64,000 nt of DNA, taken from the NCBI GenBank assembly GCA_940671915.1, contig CALNVZ010000174.1:22738721-22802720 (forward strand), read 5' to 3'. The position numbers and the translations under genes are program-made. Source of the stretch: Paracentrotus lividus (taxonomy: Eukaryota; Echinodermata; Echinoidea; Camarodonta; Echinidae). Below the pieces are notes generated by a model. It saw only the letters and a list, made by a program, of their open reading frames with translations, was not told where the DNA came from and made no database searches. Each line of letters starts with the position of its first letter. The first letter of the stretch is position 1. Positions 36,168 through 47,953 of the stretch are shown here, one piece after another.

Positions 36168-37797
36168 TGATAGGCAGACTGACGTCTTAAAGACGTCTTA
36201 AACTGGTCAAAACTGGTCAACTCGTCATACCGTCGTAAACCGACATCTTTATGATGTCTTAACACGTTTCCAAACGATTAATAGAATCTGATATTTAAAT
36301 ATCTTTACATGTTCCTATGCGATGTGATTATGTCTTCTTGGAATGACTTTCAAAGACGTTAATTTTCTTTTTGGAGCAAAAAATTATGACAGTAATATGA
36401 CGTCTATAAGACCACTTTTCTTGTCATTTTTTGACCAAAATACGACATCTTTAAGACGTCTTTAACGCTCTATAAGACAACTTTTTGATGTCTTTACGAC
36501 CGTCTATAAGACCACTTTCTTGTCATTTTTTGACCAAAATACGACATTCTTTAGACGTCTTTAAAACGTCTATAAGACAACTTTTTTGTCTATTTTTACC
36601 CAAATATGTATATCTTTAAGACGTCTTTACGACGTTTATAAGATCACTTTCCTTGTCATTTTTTGACCAAAATACGACATCTTTAAGACGTCTTTAAAAG
36701 TCTATAAGACAACTTTTGATGTCTTTACGACGTCTATATAAGACCACTTTTCTTGTCAGTTTTTGACCAAAATACGACATCTTTAAGACGTCTTTAAAAA
36801 CGTCTATAAGAACACACTTTTTTGTCTATTTTTTACCCAAATATGATATCTTTAAGACGTCTTTACGACGTTTATAAGACCACTTTCTTGTCATTTTTGA
36901 CCAAAATACGACATCTTTAAGACGTCTTTCAAAACGTCTATAAGACAACTTCTTGAGTGTCTTTACGACGTCTATAAGGACCACTTTTTTGTCATTTTTT
37001 GACCAAAATACGACATCTTTAAGACGTCTTTAAAACGTCTATAAGACAACTTTTTGTCTATTTTACCCAAATACGATATCTTTAAGACGTCTTGACGACG
37101 TTTATAAGACAACTTTTTGCTTCATTTCGACCAAAATACAATGTTTCTGTTGGTCATGAATATTCATAAGCAGTATTCTGGAGATTTGAAAAAAAAGGGG
37201 AAAATGAATAGAAATATGCAATTTCAAGCCATGTAACCGGCATTTGGCTTATTGACATAATCAAAATTGTTTTAAATTATTATCATATTATGTATAACAC
37301 AATTTCAAGGTGCTTCATAATGACAATTCTTCATATTTCATTAACAAAAGTGTAATTTAATAAGTAACTGTCTTTCTTCAAACATTTGTCTGTAGCACTT
37401 TATATAGCAGGACCGGACACCACTGCCAGTTAATAGGGCCTTTGTGTAGGACAGCATAGGTTATAATATTAGGATAGGTTAGGATAGGATAGGACTCAGT
37501 ATTAATGGTCGAACAACCTGATAGCACAGTGACGTCTTAAAGACGTCAGAAAAAAAATTTTATGACGTAAATTTGCACCCGCGTTTGACGTCTTAAAGAC
37601 GTCGTATTAAAGATGTCAGTCGTATTTTTACGTCATAAAGATGTCAGTTTTAGACGTAATAATGACGTAAAAATACGATGTCTTTAAGACGTCAAACGTG
37701 GGTGCAAATTTACGTCATAAAGATGTCTTTTCCTGACGTCTTTAAGACGTCTGACGTGACGTCTTTAAGACGTCTTTAAGACGTCACTCTGCTATCA
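36168..37797. mobile_element. 1.6-kb GACGTC-palindrome element inserted in the LINE
   Basis: The left end is TGATAGGCAGACTGACGTC and the right end is the inverted TGATAGCAGAGTGACGTC, both running into CTTAAAGACGTC. Inside, 36400-37135 is a tandem array built on GACCAAAATACGACATCTTT and AAGACGTCTTT. Units start at about 36434, 36531, 36666, 36764, 36899, 37001 and 37128, so spacings alternate near 98 and 133 bases (a higher-order unit of roughly 230). There is no coding frame. A third copy of the terminal word at 37519 marks an internal foldback (37519-37797). Confidence 0.8.
37519..37797. repeat. 279-base foldback unit with GACGTC ends
   Basis: TGATAGCACAGTGACGTCTT at the left matches the inverted right end. 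Internally, GACGTAAATTTGCACCC.CG and its complement GTGGGTGCAAATTTACGTC pair, as do the flanking GACGTCTTAAAGACGTC words. Nearly the whole unit is one long imperfect palindrome, so it is either a MITE by itself or the right end of the larger element. Confidence 0.78.
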
Positions 37798-38330
37798 GGG
37801 TACATGATTGTCACGGAAATCGCCTCTCAGCCAAGACTCGGTCACGAGCATGACGTCAAGATCACTGTCAAGAATAAAGGTCACAAATCGCAGTCGTTTT
37901 ATTGTTCATTGAGCGTGCATTCCAATGGCCAATCTTAACATGCGGATGTCTAACCTGGTGATCATGGGTTACACCTTGACGGGGATTAGTATAGAAGGGG
38001 ATATCTGTATAACATTCCTCCGGTGACTTGGCTGATGTTTTACAGACTTCCTGGAGTCGGAAATGGCGTAGTTAGACCTCCTACCGCCTCTTTTGCCCCG
38101 TTTTCTCCATCTCTAGCTTCCTTTTCCCATTCTGCCAATGTCTAAAGACATGGCTGTCGATGTAAGTCCTGCAGGTCGGCATGTACAGGTTTACTAGACA
38201 GACCAAGTGACTGAATTCTACAACAGATTTCAGATTCAAGTTCACATCCATCAGTAGTAGGGGCATAGGCCATGTAGAAAAACAGCCGAGTACTGAATGA
38301 GTCTCAAAGCCAAAGGCATAGTAGTGTGAC
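37798..38330 (-). mobile_element. L2/CR1-like LINE endonuclease start, part 1
   Basis: On the minus strand HWNARSMNNKTTAICDL is followed, after a one-base shift, by ILDSDLDVMLVTESWLRGDF and RDNHV. This is the start of the LINE endonuclease (N of NARS and E of TESW are catalytic-site residues in the family). The text then breaks off at 37798 and resumes at 36167 with KRSKLPNYYLY. Upstream frames (LKSVVEFSHLVCLVNL and so on, to 38330) belong to ORF text of unclear assignment. Confidence 0.75.
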
Positions 38331-39335
38331 ACAAGTGAAAGGGTTCTAGCTGGAGAACAATAGCATGTCCCTTCTCAAATCCACTCAGAGTATTGGTTGA
38401 CCGCACAGCTTTAATAGTCCAGTCTGGTTGTGAATAAGCTGAATAGATATGTGTAGTGTCAAGGTTGAGGATATTTGACTGAAAACTGTCACAAAAATCA
38501 ACCAGAAAATGCGAGAAAGTTTAAAAATCTCCATGATTCTGATATGAACAGTTCTCGTCTATGGAACACTACAAACATTATATAAAACCAACTATTTAAG
38601 GTAAAACGAGAGAAGATATCAGAGAGCCTGTGAGAGCGACCACCAGGCGCTGCACAACAGTCTCTTTTCGTTTGACACTTAATTCTGGTCAATAGTCAAC
38701 TCCTAAGTAAAAAATTACAGTCTTTCTTGTTTTTATTTCATTCAAGATCAGTATAGATGTTAAAATTTTCGGCCTTCGGCCCAAGAATTTCATCAAGTAT
38801 CGGCCATTATGGGTAAAGTTCAGTTGGTCAATCGGATCCGTCGTCCATGTTTCACGTTTTCCCCTCTTTTCCCCCTTTTTTTCTTTTCTTTTTTTTTTTT
38901 TGCTGTGGGGGGGGGGCCTGTGCCTCGCCTGTGTCATTTGAAATATTGGTAATAAATAAATACAAATAATACAATACAAAAGGTTTCAGAGAAGACTGAA
39001 GAAAGTGAAGTTTTCACACAGTATGTTTTGCTATTTAGATAGTCATGATGACCCAGTTTGATTTGGGTGCAAATTCCCCTTACAGTAACGGCACCCCCCC
39101 CAAAAAAAAAAAAAAATCCTGCGGGGCCTCGCCGCGGCGCTCCGGCTCTGTGACCATATAGTCATCATTTTGGGGGGCACAGTGTTGGAAAAAGTATACA
39201 TGAAACATGTAAACACTTTGGGGAACAGATTAATTATCAGATAATTTATTTCACTGATGACCCCCACTTCGTAAACTTTCATTTTTTTTTTCTCATTTTT
39301 TTTCATTTTCATTTTTTTTCATTTTCATTTTTTTT
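38331..39335. other. No gene; simple repeats and LINE-flanking sequence
   Basis: The region contains poly-T, poly-G and poly-A runs (about 38876-38915 and 39093-39116) and TTTTCATTTTCAT repeats (about 39283-39346). A hairpin CGGCCTTCGGCC lies at about 38769. No supported exon was found. Confidence 0.5.
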
Positions 39336-39339
39336 CATT

Positions 39340-40525
39340 TTCATTTTCGGCTCGCGCTTCGCGCTCGCTGACATGTCTGATACTAAATCATAATGCACAA
39401 ATAACTTAAATGTTTACCTCAAAATTTTCAGCTCGCGCTTCGCGCTCGCGGATTCTAAACAAGGTCTTTAATACACAATTATCAAAAAAATTTAATAGTA
39501 GTAATTGCCCTTTGTCCATTCCATATATCTTTTAAAACCCAAAATTTTCGGCTCGCGCTTCGCGCTCGCGGATACTAAATCATAATGCACAAATAACTCT
39601 AATGTTTACCTCAAAATTTTCAGCTCGCGCTTCGCGCTCGCGGATTCTAAACAATGTCTTTAATACACAATTATCAAAAAAATTTAATAGTAGTAATTGC
39701 CCTTTGTCCATTCTATATATCTTTTAAAACCCGAAATTTTCGGCTCGTGCTTCGCGCTCGCGGATACTAAATAGGGTCTATAATACACAATTATCTATGT
39801 TAGAAAGTACCCCTTTATTCTATATATCTTTTAAAACCCAAAATTTTCGGCTCGCGCTTCGCGCTCGCTGACATGTCTGATACTAAATCATAATGCACAA
39901 ATAACTTAAATGTTTACCTCAAAATTTTCAGCTCGCGCTTCGCGCTCGCGGATTCTAAACAAGGTCTTTAATACACAATTATCAAAAAAATTTAATAGTA
40001 GTAATTGCCCTTTGTCCATTCCATATATCTTTTAAAACCCAAAATTTTCGGCTCGCGCTTCGCGCTCGCGGATACTAAATCATAATGCACAAATAACTCT
40101 AATTTTTACCTCAAAATTTTCAGCTCGCGCTTCGCGCTCGCGGATTCTAAATAAGGTCTTTAATACACAATTATCTAACAAATTTTTTAGTAGAAATTGC
40201 CCTTTTATCCATTCCATATATCTTTAAAACCTAAAATTTTCGGCTCGCGCTTCGCGCTCGCGGATACTAAATCATAATGCACAAATAAGTCTAATTTTTA
40301 CCTCAAAATTTTCAGCTCGCGCTTCGCGCTCGCGGATTCTAAATAAGGTATTTAATACACAATTATCTAAAAAAAATTATAGTAGAAATTGCCCTTTTAT
40401 CCATTCCATATATCTTTTAAAACCCAAAATTTTCGGCTCGAGCTTCGCGCTCGCGGATACTAAATCATAATCAAATTTTTAGTTCAAAATTTTCGGCTCG
40501 CGCTTCGCGCTCGCAGACACAAATT
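39340..40525. repeat. Satellite array with CTCGCGCTTCGCGCTCGC hairpin
   Basis: About 13 copies of the word GCTCGCGCTTCGCGCTCGC, or one-base variants, occur in one orientation between 39347 and 40515. Linkers (ACTAAATCATAATGCACAAA and AAGGTCTTTAATACACAATT types) alternate. The two linkers give spacings near 75-80 and 119 bases, so the true unit is about 195-200. A longer block near 39340-39640 is repeated almost exactly about 500 bases later. Each word can form a GCGC-TTC-GCGC hairpin. One stray copy is at 40762. Confidence 0.92.
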
Positions 40526-41052
40526 TATTAGGGCATGTTATAATGCACAATTAACTCAAATTTTACCTCATCTCATGGTGGCAATTTAGAAAACATATTC
40601 AAACCACTTAAGTTTCGTTCAAAATATACCGATTTTTTTTTTCTTTTTTTTTTTTGCTTTTGTTTTTTCGTTAGTATTTATTTTGTTTCCATAGGAACAA
40701 AATTAAAATTGTTTAAATTCCTCGTTTTATGTCAGTATAGGCCCAAATATCGGGGAATGTTAACTCGCGCTTCGCGCTCGCAAGATTTTTTTTCAAAGTT
40801 GGGCCCCCCCCCCCTCTGGAAAATCCTGGATCAGCGCCTGACCTCCTACAGACTTTTGGAGGGGAGCCAGCTAAATTATCCCCCTTTTTGCAGCTTTTTG
40901 GACCATATTCGGGACCCTGTTTCATAATTTTTGCTAAAAAAATTGAAAACTAACTCTCAATATAAAAAAAAGGTCAGGGGAAATGCTAAGAGACCCCTAT
41001 TTCAATAATTTTCAGGATTCCCCTACCTACGTGAAGGGCTGACCACCTGAGT

Positions 41053-41078
41053 GGGGGGGGGGGGGGGGGGGGGGGGGG
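41053..41078. repeat. Poly-G run (26 bases)
   Basis: Homopolymer within AT-rich sequence; its length in the assembly is not reliable. Confidence 0.9.
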
Positions 41079-41377
41079 CATGATCCCCCTTTCAGACAGA
41101 TGATACGAATACGATCGACAACTTGCACTATATCGTTGATGAAATATTATAACAATTTACAGTTAAGACAATACAAGAGCTTCTTTTCTTTCTTTTAAAA
41201 ACTTTTTTTGATCACCTCGATCCCTTCGAGAAAAAAAAGCGTGAATCGCGAGAGGAATACATTTTAGTAATCATTTCAAATTTGGAAAAAAATATTTAAA
41301 AACACAGGAAAAAGGGAAAAAAGAGGCTAAAAAGATATAGACTCAAGATATAAATTTTTGTTTCTCTCTGCCCTCAT

Positions 41378-41529
41378 GTAAACACAACACAAAAAGAAAT
41401 TTCCTCTATTTCAAATATCAACCTTTTTTAATCAGGAGGAGTTGAAAAAATATAATTATGTCCATTTAGCTACCGTGGGAGCGAATTTTAGGAAAAACCA
41501 ATAAGTAATGCTTCAGTGAGCAATGGTTG

Positions 41530-41588
<59 letters not shown>

Positions 41589-41801
41589 TTTTTTGAAGTT
41601 CACAAGCCTAAAATCACAACTTGTATGATTGTATGTATGCAAAACGTGATTCCCAACATACATAAACGAAATTTTGTAAAATTTCACGGTTGACTGAGCA
41701 TGCAGCAAAAATTCCCTACATGTACATATAATTATATTTTTTTCATCTTCTCCTGGTTAAAAAAATATTGATATCTGTTGTGTTGTGTTTATACGCAAAG
41801 T
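41378..41801. repeat. Terminal-inverted-repeat element interrupted by poly-A
   Basis: The left end (AAACACAACACAAAAAGAAA, then TTTCAAATATCAA and AATCAGGAG) is inverted at the right (CTCCTGGTTAAAAAAATATTG, then GTTGTGTTGTGTTTA). The internal part matches 30140-30500. A run of 51 A (41534-41584) has expanded inside it. No coding frame is present. Confidence 0.7.
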
Positions 41802-42970
41802 TATTGCTGCTACTGCAAGCGACACCGAAATAATAACGACTGGTACTGAAGTCTGTGCAATCGATGCTTTTTTTTGTTGTTGTTGTAATCGGTGAAGGTA
41901 TCGATAATCTCGACGAAGCCAGCTTTCCCGTAGAACGCCACGAAAATGGCTGCAAATATGGGTAAATATATAATGTTCTATTGGTTGTAATTAATTATAA
42001 CATTCATATTATTGTCACTGATTGTACAATGTTCCTACTTAAACTCCCAAGACATTATGGTTGGAAATATTTTGCGCTAAAACACGGTTTGATATTGGAT
42101 CACCTTGCCCCATGTATTTGTAATTATGCTGGGGCCACATATGCGTGCAAACATACCGTGAAACGGAACGTCACGGCATTTGACGCATTCCCCATCGGCC
42201 ACCATTCCCTTTTTTGGCCTGTTATCAAAAATATTGTTACAATTGACAATAAATTTCACACTCACTGATCTATCACTAAATTCTTGTGTCTTGGGCAGCA
42301 GTACGGATGATAAAGTTGTTGAGGTGCTTACATTTCAGTCGTATTCTGTACTTCCTATCAGCCACTTCAGAATGAGTCAGGAATGCACGCACCAGACTAA
42401 ATATAACGTTGAGCGACGTTGAGGGCTTGCAGCCTAAAGAACTTGAATAATAAGAGGACAGAACTCATTCATAAAAGCATTAGAATACTACGATAATATT
42501 TTGTGATTGACTATCGTAATTGACGATGTTTGTTTACAATTGTAAACAAGATTGACCGCGGAACTCAATTGACCTCATAATCGGAACTAGATTTCTTCCA
42601 GGCCCAAAGAAGATTTTTTATCGATGAATTTATTCAGTGCTAGGTAAGTCCCACCAGTCCCAACCGGTACTGATCTTACAAAAGATTACATATGGCGGAT
42701 CGAGTATTTCACGAAAGAGAGGGGGGGGGGGGGCGTGCAAATTTGAATTCTACACTTCTGGTACCCCATTTTTTTAACCCTGTCATATATTGCCCCTTTT
42801 TTCCTTTCCATGTTTTTCTTTTTTTTTTCTTTTTTTTTTTTCTTTTTTGGAGGGGGGGGGGGTAACGTTAGATGTTATTTTTTTTGCCATATCATAAATA
42901 AAACAAATCGAGCTGGTCCGTTTTTTGACTTGACTTTTTTTTTCTCTATTTTTTTTGGGGGAGGCGGGGA

Positions 42971-42980
42971 TTTATGATGG

Positions 42981-43019
<39 letters not shown>

Positions 43020-43039
43020 GGCTTTTTGCCCATCATAAA
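42971..43039. repeat. Poly-A run inside an inverted repeat
   Basis: TTTATGATGGGC at 42971-42982 and GCCCATCATAAA at 43028-43039 bracket 36 A bases (42983-43018) and a short CGGCTTTTT. Surrounding T- and G-runs (42815-43095) make this a low-complexity cluster. Confidence 0.75.
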
Positions 43040-43779
43040 GGTCATCAATTTTTTTTTATTTTTTATTTTTTTTATTTTTTATTTTTTTTTGTAAAGGGGG
43101 GGGGGTAGTGCAGCTTGCCACCCTGGATACGTGCCTGAGATCCATTAACGTTCTGCAAAGTGTTTTTTTTTTTTTCACCCAATCATGTAGGAAGGCCCAT
43201 TGGTGGCGGGGGAAAAAAATGTAACAGGAAAGGAAAAGAGAGAAGGGGGGCGGAGAAGAAAGCAGAAGAAAGGATTAATGGAATTGAGAGGAGAAAAAGT
43301 TGAAACTGCCCGAGGGGGGGGGGGGGCAAATAATTTGCAGACCCAATTATCATAAACAAATCTTCGTTTTGAAACAAATAATTTCCTGATCCAACGAGTA
43401 AGATCATAGCTCATTGCTTGATTGATAAAAATTAAAACGCCTATATACGAGACTACGCTCTCTATAGAAAAATTTCTCTTTCGCTGCAAAGATTCCACAA
43501 CGGAGAAGCACGTCTACGCAAAGCGGTGAGCTTTTTCCCAGTTTTTTTTAGCATTTTTTTTTAAAACTAAAAAAAGTAGTTACATATTATAGAGTTAGAC
43601 TAGATCTAAACTTTTAATATAGGAACTTTTTGAGTAGTACAACGTCTGATGATTTTAAAAACAGGCAGAAAAATCGTGCTTTTCAGGGGTGAGCGTCCGC
43701 CGTGTATAGCTACTTGGCGGTGCAAGGTCAATAATAATTGACCATGCAATAAGTGTAAGTGGCTGGGGCCGTGGTTCAA

Positions 43780-46700
43780 CTTCAATCGCACAACTTCAAT
43801 CGAATACCATACAATCACATCGGAAAATCTGTTCATACACACAGAGGTCTTTTGGGGTGCTCTGATTGGCTATCTTATGAAGTTCCTCCCGGTTGTGTTG
43901 ACTCTAGTGTGATGACCGAAACTGAACAAAGTGATTCAGCTGTTTTTTGAACGAACGTTTATTACTAACGTTAGATCTAACTTACTTTTAACGTGCGCTG
44001 TAACGTTACTAGTATATTTGTCAACGTTTCGTGTGGAGACCAAAGTTCAAACAATCAAACAGCAAGATATAGATCTACCTTAAAAAATAGGTTGCTGTTA
44101 CTTAAACCGACCAGCCCCCGTCGCGAAGCGACGGGAACTGACGAACCAGTAGACATATTTGGTGAAGTTTTGAAAATATCTATAGATCTAACGTTACATG
44201 ACCACAAATTTCGTGATAAAAAATACCTTCTTTGAATTCATACTCACATTGAATCAAATTTTTGAAGTTTTTCCTCGAATTGGTGACATCTGCGAATATT
44301 TCACATGAAGTAATCAACTAATAATGAAGAAAAATACAGGAAAATTGAGTCCATCAACGTATATTTCTCCGTGCGTGCGTTGTCTTCGCCACAGAGTTAA
44401 ATACGTCTTCGCACAGTAAAATGACGTCACATAGAAAATGGCAGCGATGGCACCAACATTTTGAGAAGAGACAAGGCCAACGGAAAATTCATTTTGGTAA
44501 GTCAAGAAGCTCTTATATACTTCAGTTTTTCAACGGCCGTATGTTGAAATATCATACATGCCGTTGAATTACATTTGAACATTAGTATCATCATATTAAC
44601 CAGTATAATCACCTGATGCTCATCATCGCTGATTATTTCGCTGTAAATGGAGGTGGTGGAAGTACAGCCCCGTCGCCTTCGGCAACGGGGCTGTGTATAG
44701 TTAGCTGTTACTATGCCCCCTAAATACCATATGAATACTTTAAGAATGACACAGAATATGAACTTCAAATAGATCTAGAAGTCTAAACCCTGCTAATCGA
44801 ATGGTGCAACTCACAAATTTGGAAATAAAACAGAATGGAAATAAGATATGACCAAGCAAAGAGTGGTTTTTCATCATCAGTATAAGGAACACGAGGAAAA
44901 GTCTACAACAGCCCATACTTCTTCTTCTTCTTCTTCTTCTTCCTCCGTTTGCTTCGGAGATCAGCAGGCACTTCTGCAAGTATGTATGTTTAAAATGGTC
45001 GGGCTGTCACTATGGTTTGTCTTGAAGTTCCATGATTAAAGATGATCTCAGAGTGTCGATTCGTAAAATGAAATGGAGGACAATGGTCGTGAAAGATTTA
45101 ATTGTAGCAGGAGGGAGGTCTGGGTTGGGCAGAAGAACTAGTTGAAGAAAGGGGGAAGGGTCGTCTCTGTCTAGAGTTTCTGTTTCTCTAGAGTGTCTAG
45201 AGTTGCTGTAATACGTACAGAGGTAGAGGACAATGCATTTTGGGTGCTCTGATTGTAGTTATTGTGTGAAGCTTAAAGGGACGTATAATTGATAAAACAT
45301 GGGGAAATCACCTTATCTCGGATGAAATGACATTCCAATCAGAGCCTTAGGCGTGTTGCGTAATCTTCAGCGCCAACCCGTCTGGAGTTAATCCGGTTAA
45401 TCCTTCATGGCTAGGCTAACTAACCAGAATTCTGAAGTAAATCTAACCTATGTTTTGTTTTTGAGGTAGAGCATTATACAAGTCCTCTCTTTGAATTTAT
45501 ACGGAGAGACCCGTTGAGAGTCTATAAACTAAGAATTGTTGAGGACTCGAGAATCCGAAGCTACTGACCCTATTTACTGACTGAATTCGGTCAACTTCGT
45601 CATGTTCGTGCTGTCCGAATGTTAATCCCCAGTAGGCCGACCCATGCGTAAGCCACTGTCGATTGTGTTCGAGTCAATGGAGCTCAGAAAAAACGTGCAT
45701 TCCCCACGATCTCCGACTTTCGGGGGCCTTTAAGCTCCTCCCGGTTGCGATGACTGAAGTGCGTTGACCCAAGGAGATTTACAGTATGGAGTGACAAAAA
45801 AATGCATATTAATTCATGATGCTTCCAATTTTTAAAGAAGTACAAGAGAATACACAGGTGCACTGTAGCCTTTGGTGGTGACCTGTGATGCCGCCAGTTT
45901 TATACTATATAGAAAAAACTTAAAAGAAATTTGTGTTGAAAATAAATAATTGGGAATATTTTCTATTTTATTTGATCACAGAACATGCATACTAAACACA
46001 TGACGGAATATATATCAAAGCCCTATTATGTCCTAAAATTGGATGAAATATTGTATGATAATAGTTGTAAAATATGAAATACCTCAGAATTCAACAATTT
46101 TTAAATCAACATTTTACACATTTCCACAAACATCCGTAGTACAAAAATTTAAGATTAGTTTGTTGGAATATATTAATTGGCGATGTTACATGTATGTGTC
46201 ACATATGTGGCCACATGCGGTCAGTCGAGTAATTTCAAGTCATATTTCAAGAAATATTGCAACATTTATTTTTGCTTTCCCCTGTGAAAGTGAGCAATAT
46301 GTCTGCTGATACTATCCGACCAGAGGCAGCGGAAAGTAATTATCATTACAAAAGTATATTTCGTTTTGTAACTGGCCAGTAAGTCTGTAGTTAGGCAGAA
46401 ATCTTTTGTCTACAATCTGCGAGAAAATTCCAATGAAACTCATGTCTGACATATTTTATCCCTGCGCCATCACAGTCCCATCAAAAGAGTTAGCTACGTT
46501 GTTTCTCCATGTGTTTGAAGCTCCTTGGTTGACCGTAACTGAACAACAGATTCAGCTGTTTCCTGAAAGTATGCTTTTATCGCGCACTGTCAATCATAAC
46601 CAACGTGGACCAGATAGCAAGAAAAAAGAAGACTCGACTTTCAAAAAAGTTGTTTGGTAGGCCGCTGTTAGAACACTTTTAAGTATGAGGAAGAGTGATA

Positions 46701-46840
46701 TCAATGAACTTCAACAAATCGAATGGTGCAATTCCGATGTATGGAAATAAAATGTAGCAAAAATTAGGACTTACCAAAGAATAAGTGACGAGTCTAAATT
46801 TTTTCGTCAGTATTGTTCATTCGAAGGCACAATGTGTCAT
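43780..46840. repeat. Diverged local duplications
   Basis: Related blocks recur. TTTTGGGGTGCTCTGATTG (about 43850) resembles TTTTGGGTGCTCTGATTGTA (about 45238). The C-T-C-C-C-GGTTG...TGAC block at about 43885 resembles those at 45735 and 46515. The AACTGAACA..G.TTCAGCTGTTT block (about 43920) resembles 46540-46562. ATCGAATGGTGCAA at 44798 recurs at 46720. This suggests two or three old copies of a 1-kb-scale unit upstream of the C19orf47 orthologue. A CTT microsatellite lies at about 44919-44942. Confidence 0.5.
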
Positions 46841-46977
46841 TGGTATGCAAACGAGATCGTTCGGGCGTGATATATAGTGGAGTTGGAAAATTATTAATTA
46901 CATTGTAGTACATGTACATTTGAATTGGTCAGACTCACCCTGTTTGTCCTTTTCATCTGACTTACTATCTGTGTTTC

Positions 46978-47265
46978 CTACAGGTCTTCTTGATTTTCTT
47001 CAACTTGGTGTAGACCTGTTGTTTGTGAATTTTTAATGATGGTCTCCTCATCACCATAATTTAGAATCACTCTACGAGTCGTTCCCACGTCTCGCGATGT
47101 CTTGATGACATTCTCATCATTTTCAATTTGGGAAATTTCACCAATATTCACCTGTAGAGATTTTTTTTCCATCTTTTTTTTTCCAAATGGTGAAATTTTG
47201 TTTAGTTTCTGCTGAATTTTGCTGATTTTACTTTGATCCTGCGATTCACTTTTATCCTTTCCCAT
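46978..47265 (-). CDS. Hypothetical 95-residue ORF, unrecognised
   Basis: It begins MGKDKSESQDQSKISK, is lysine- and glutamate-rich, and contains KKKMEKKSLQV, RRVILNYGDEETI and a terminal EENQEDL. The first 35 residues are strongly basic with SPFGKKK. Just before the stop there is a possible donor (GACCT before GTAGGA), so it could be a first coding exon instead of a complete gene. It lies head-to-head with the C19orf47 orthologue, about 0.7 kb from its first coding exon. No family was recognised. Confidence 0.35.
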   Translation of the reverse strand: MGKDKSESQDQSKISKIQQKLNKISPFGKKKMEKKSLQVNIGEISQIENDENVIKTSRDVGTTRRVILNYGDEETIIKNSQTTGLHQVEENQEDL

Positions 47266-47953
47266 TTTCAGTAATTATCCTGATGTTGGACGAGGATAGT
47301 AGTCAAGGGGGTTCGGTTTTTTGATGTCCGTAGCTAGAGGTATCTGCTTTATGTGTTTGATTAGGCGAAAGTACTCAAGACCTCCTGCTACATGTATGGC
47401 GCGAAAATCAAAGGTGAACCCCGCAGAAGAATCATCAAAATCTGCTGTAAAATGTGTTTTCCAAAGATTTCTATCTCAGTATTTTTTTTTCGTATATATT
47501 CTCCTTGAATCTTCAGTTATTTTGTGTAATGCCAGCCTTGAAAAAGTGAAATTTTCCAGTATTTTTTTTCTCCAAAACAAGAGAGAAGCGAAAAAGTGTG
47601 ACCATCTTCCACGCATGTGCAATCAAGACCTCCAACCCTTTTTAGCGCAATGACCATGAATGCAGCTTTTGCAAATGAGGACGTTCATATCCAAATAGTT
47701 TTTGAGCATAATTAGTCATATCGGCATACAACCAACCCTGGATATTTTTTGTTTTCATAGCATATCTGCTACACAAAATATGTTTTTGCATAGCAGCAAC
47801 AGAAAATTTGAATCAGAGTGTAATGTGTCGCCTTAGTGTGTGTGTAATATTCCTGCATTTCTTTTGTCAGATGGTGTGTATAAGATAAATTGTCCATCTT
47901 AGAATCCTCTTCATTTGTTTTCACATGTTTTATTTTGCAATCTGCTCATAGAA

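Noticed and set aside
39340-40525. CRISPR-like array
   Set aside because: Spacing is regular and the repeat is palindromic, but the linkers are themselves repeats and not unique spacers, and the genome is eukaryotic; this is a satellite.
41930-41965. Possible first exon (ATGGCTGCAAATATGG before GTAAAT)
   Set aside because: Start context and donor look reasonable but no following exon could be found, and the flanks are repeats.
47321-47653. 110-residue plus-strand ORF upstream of the SAM exon
   Set aside because: No domain, biased by T-rich stretches, and not in phase or splice-linked to the SAM exon; it may overlap an untranslated leader.
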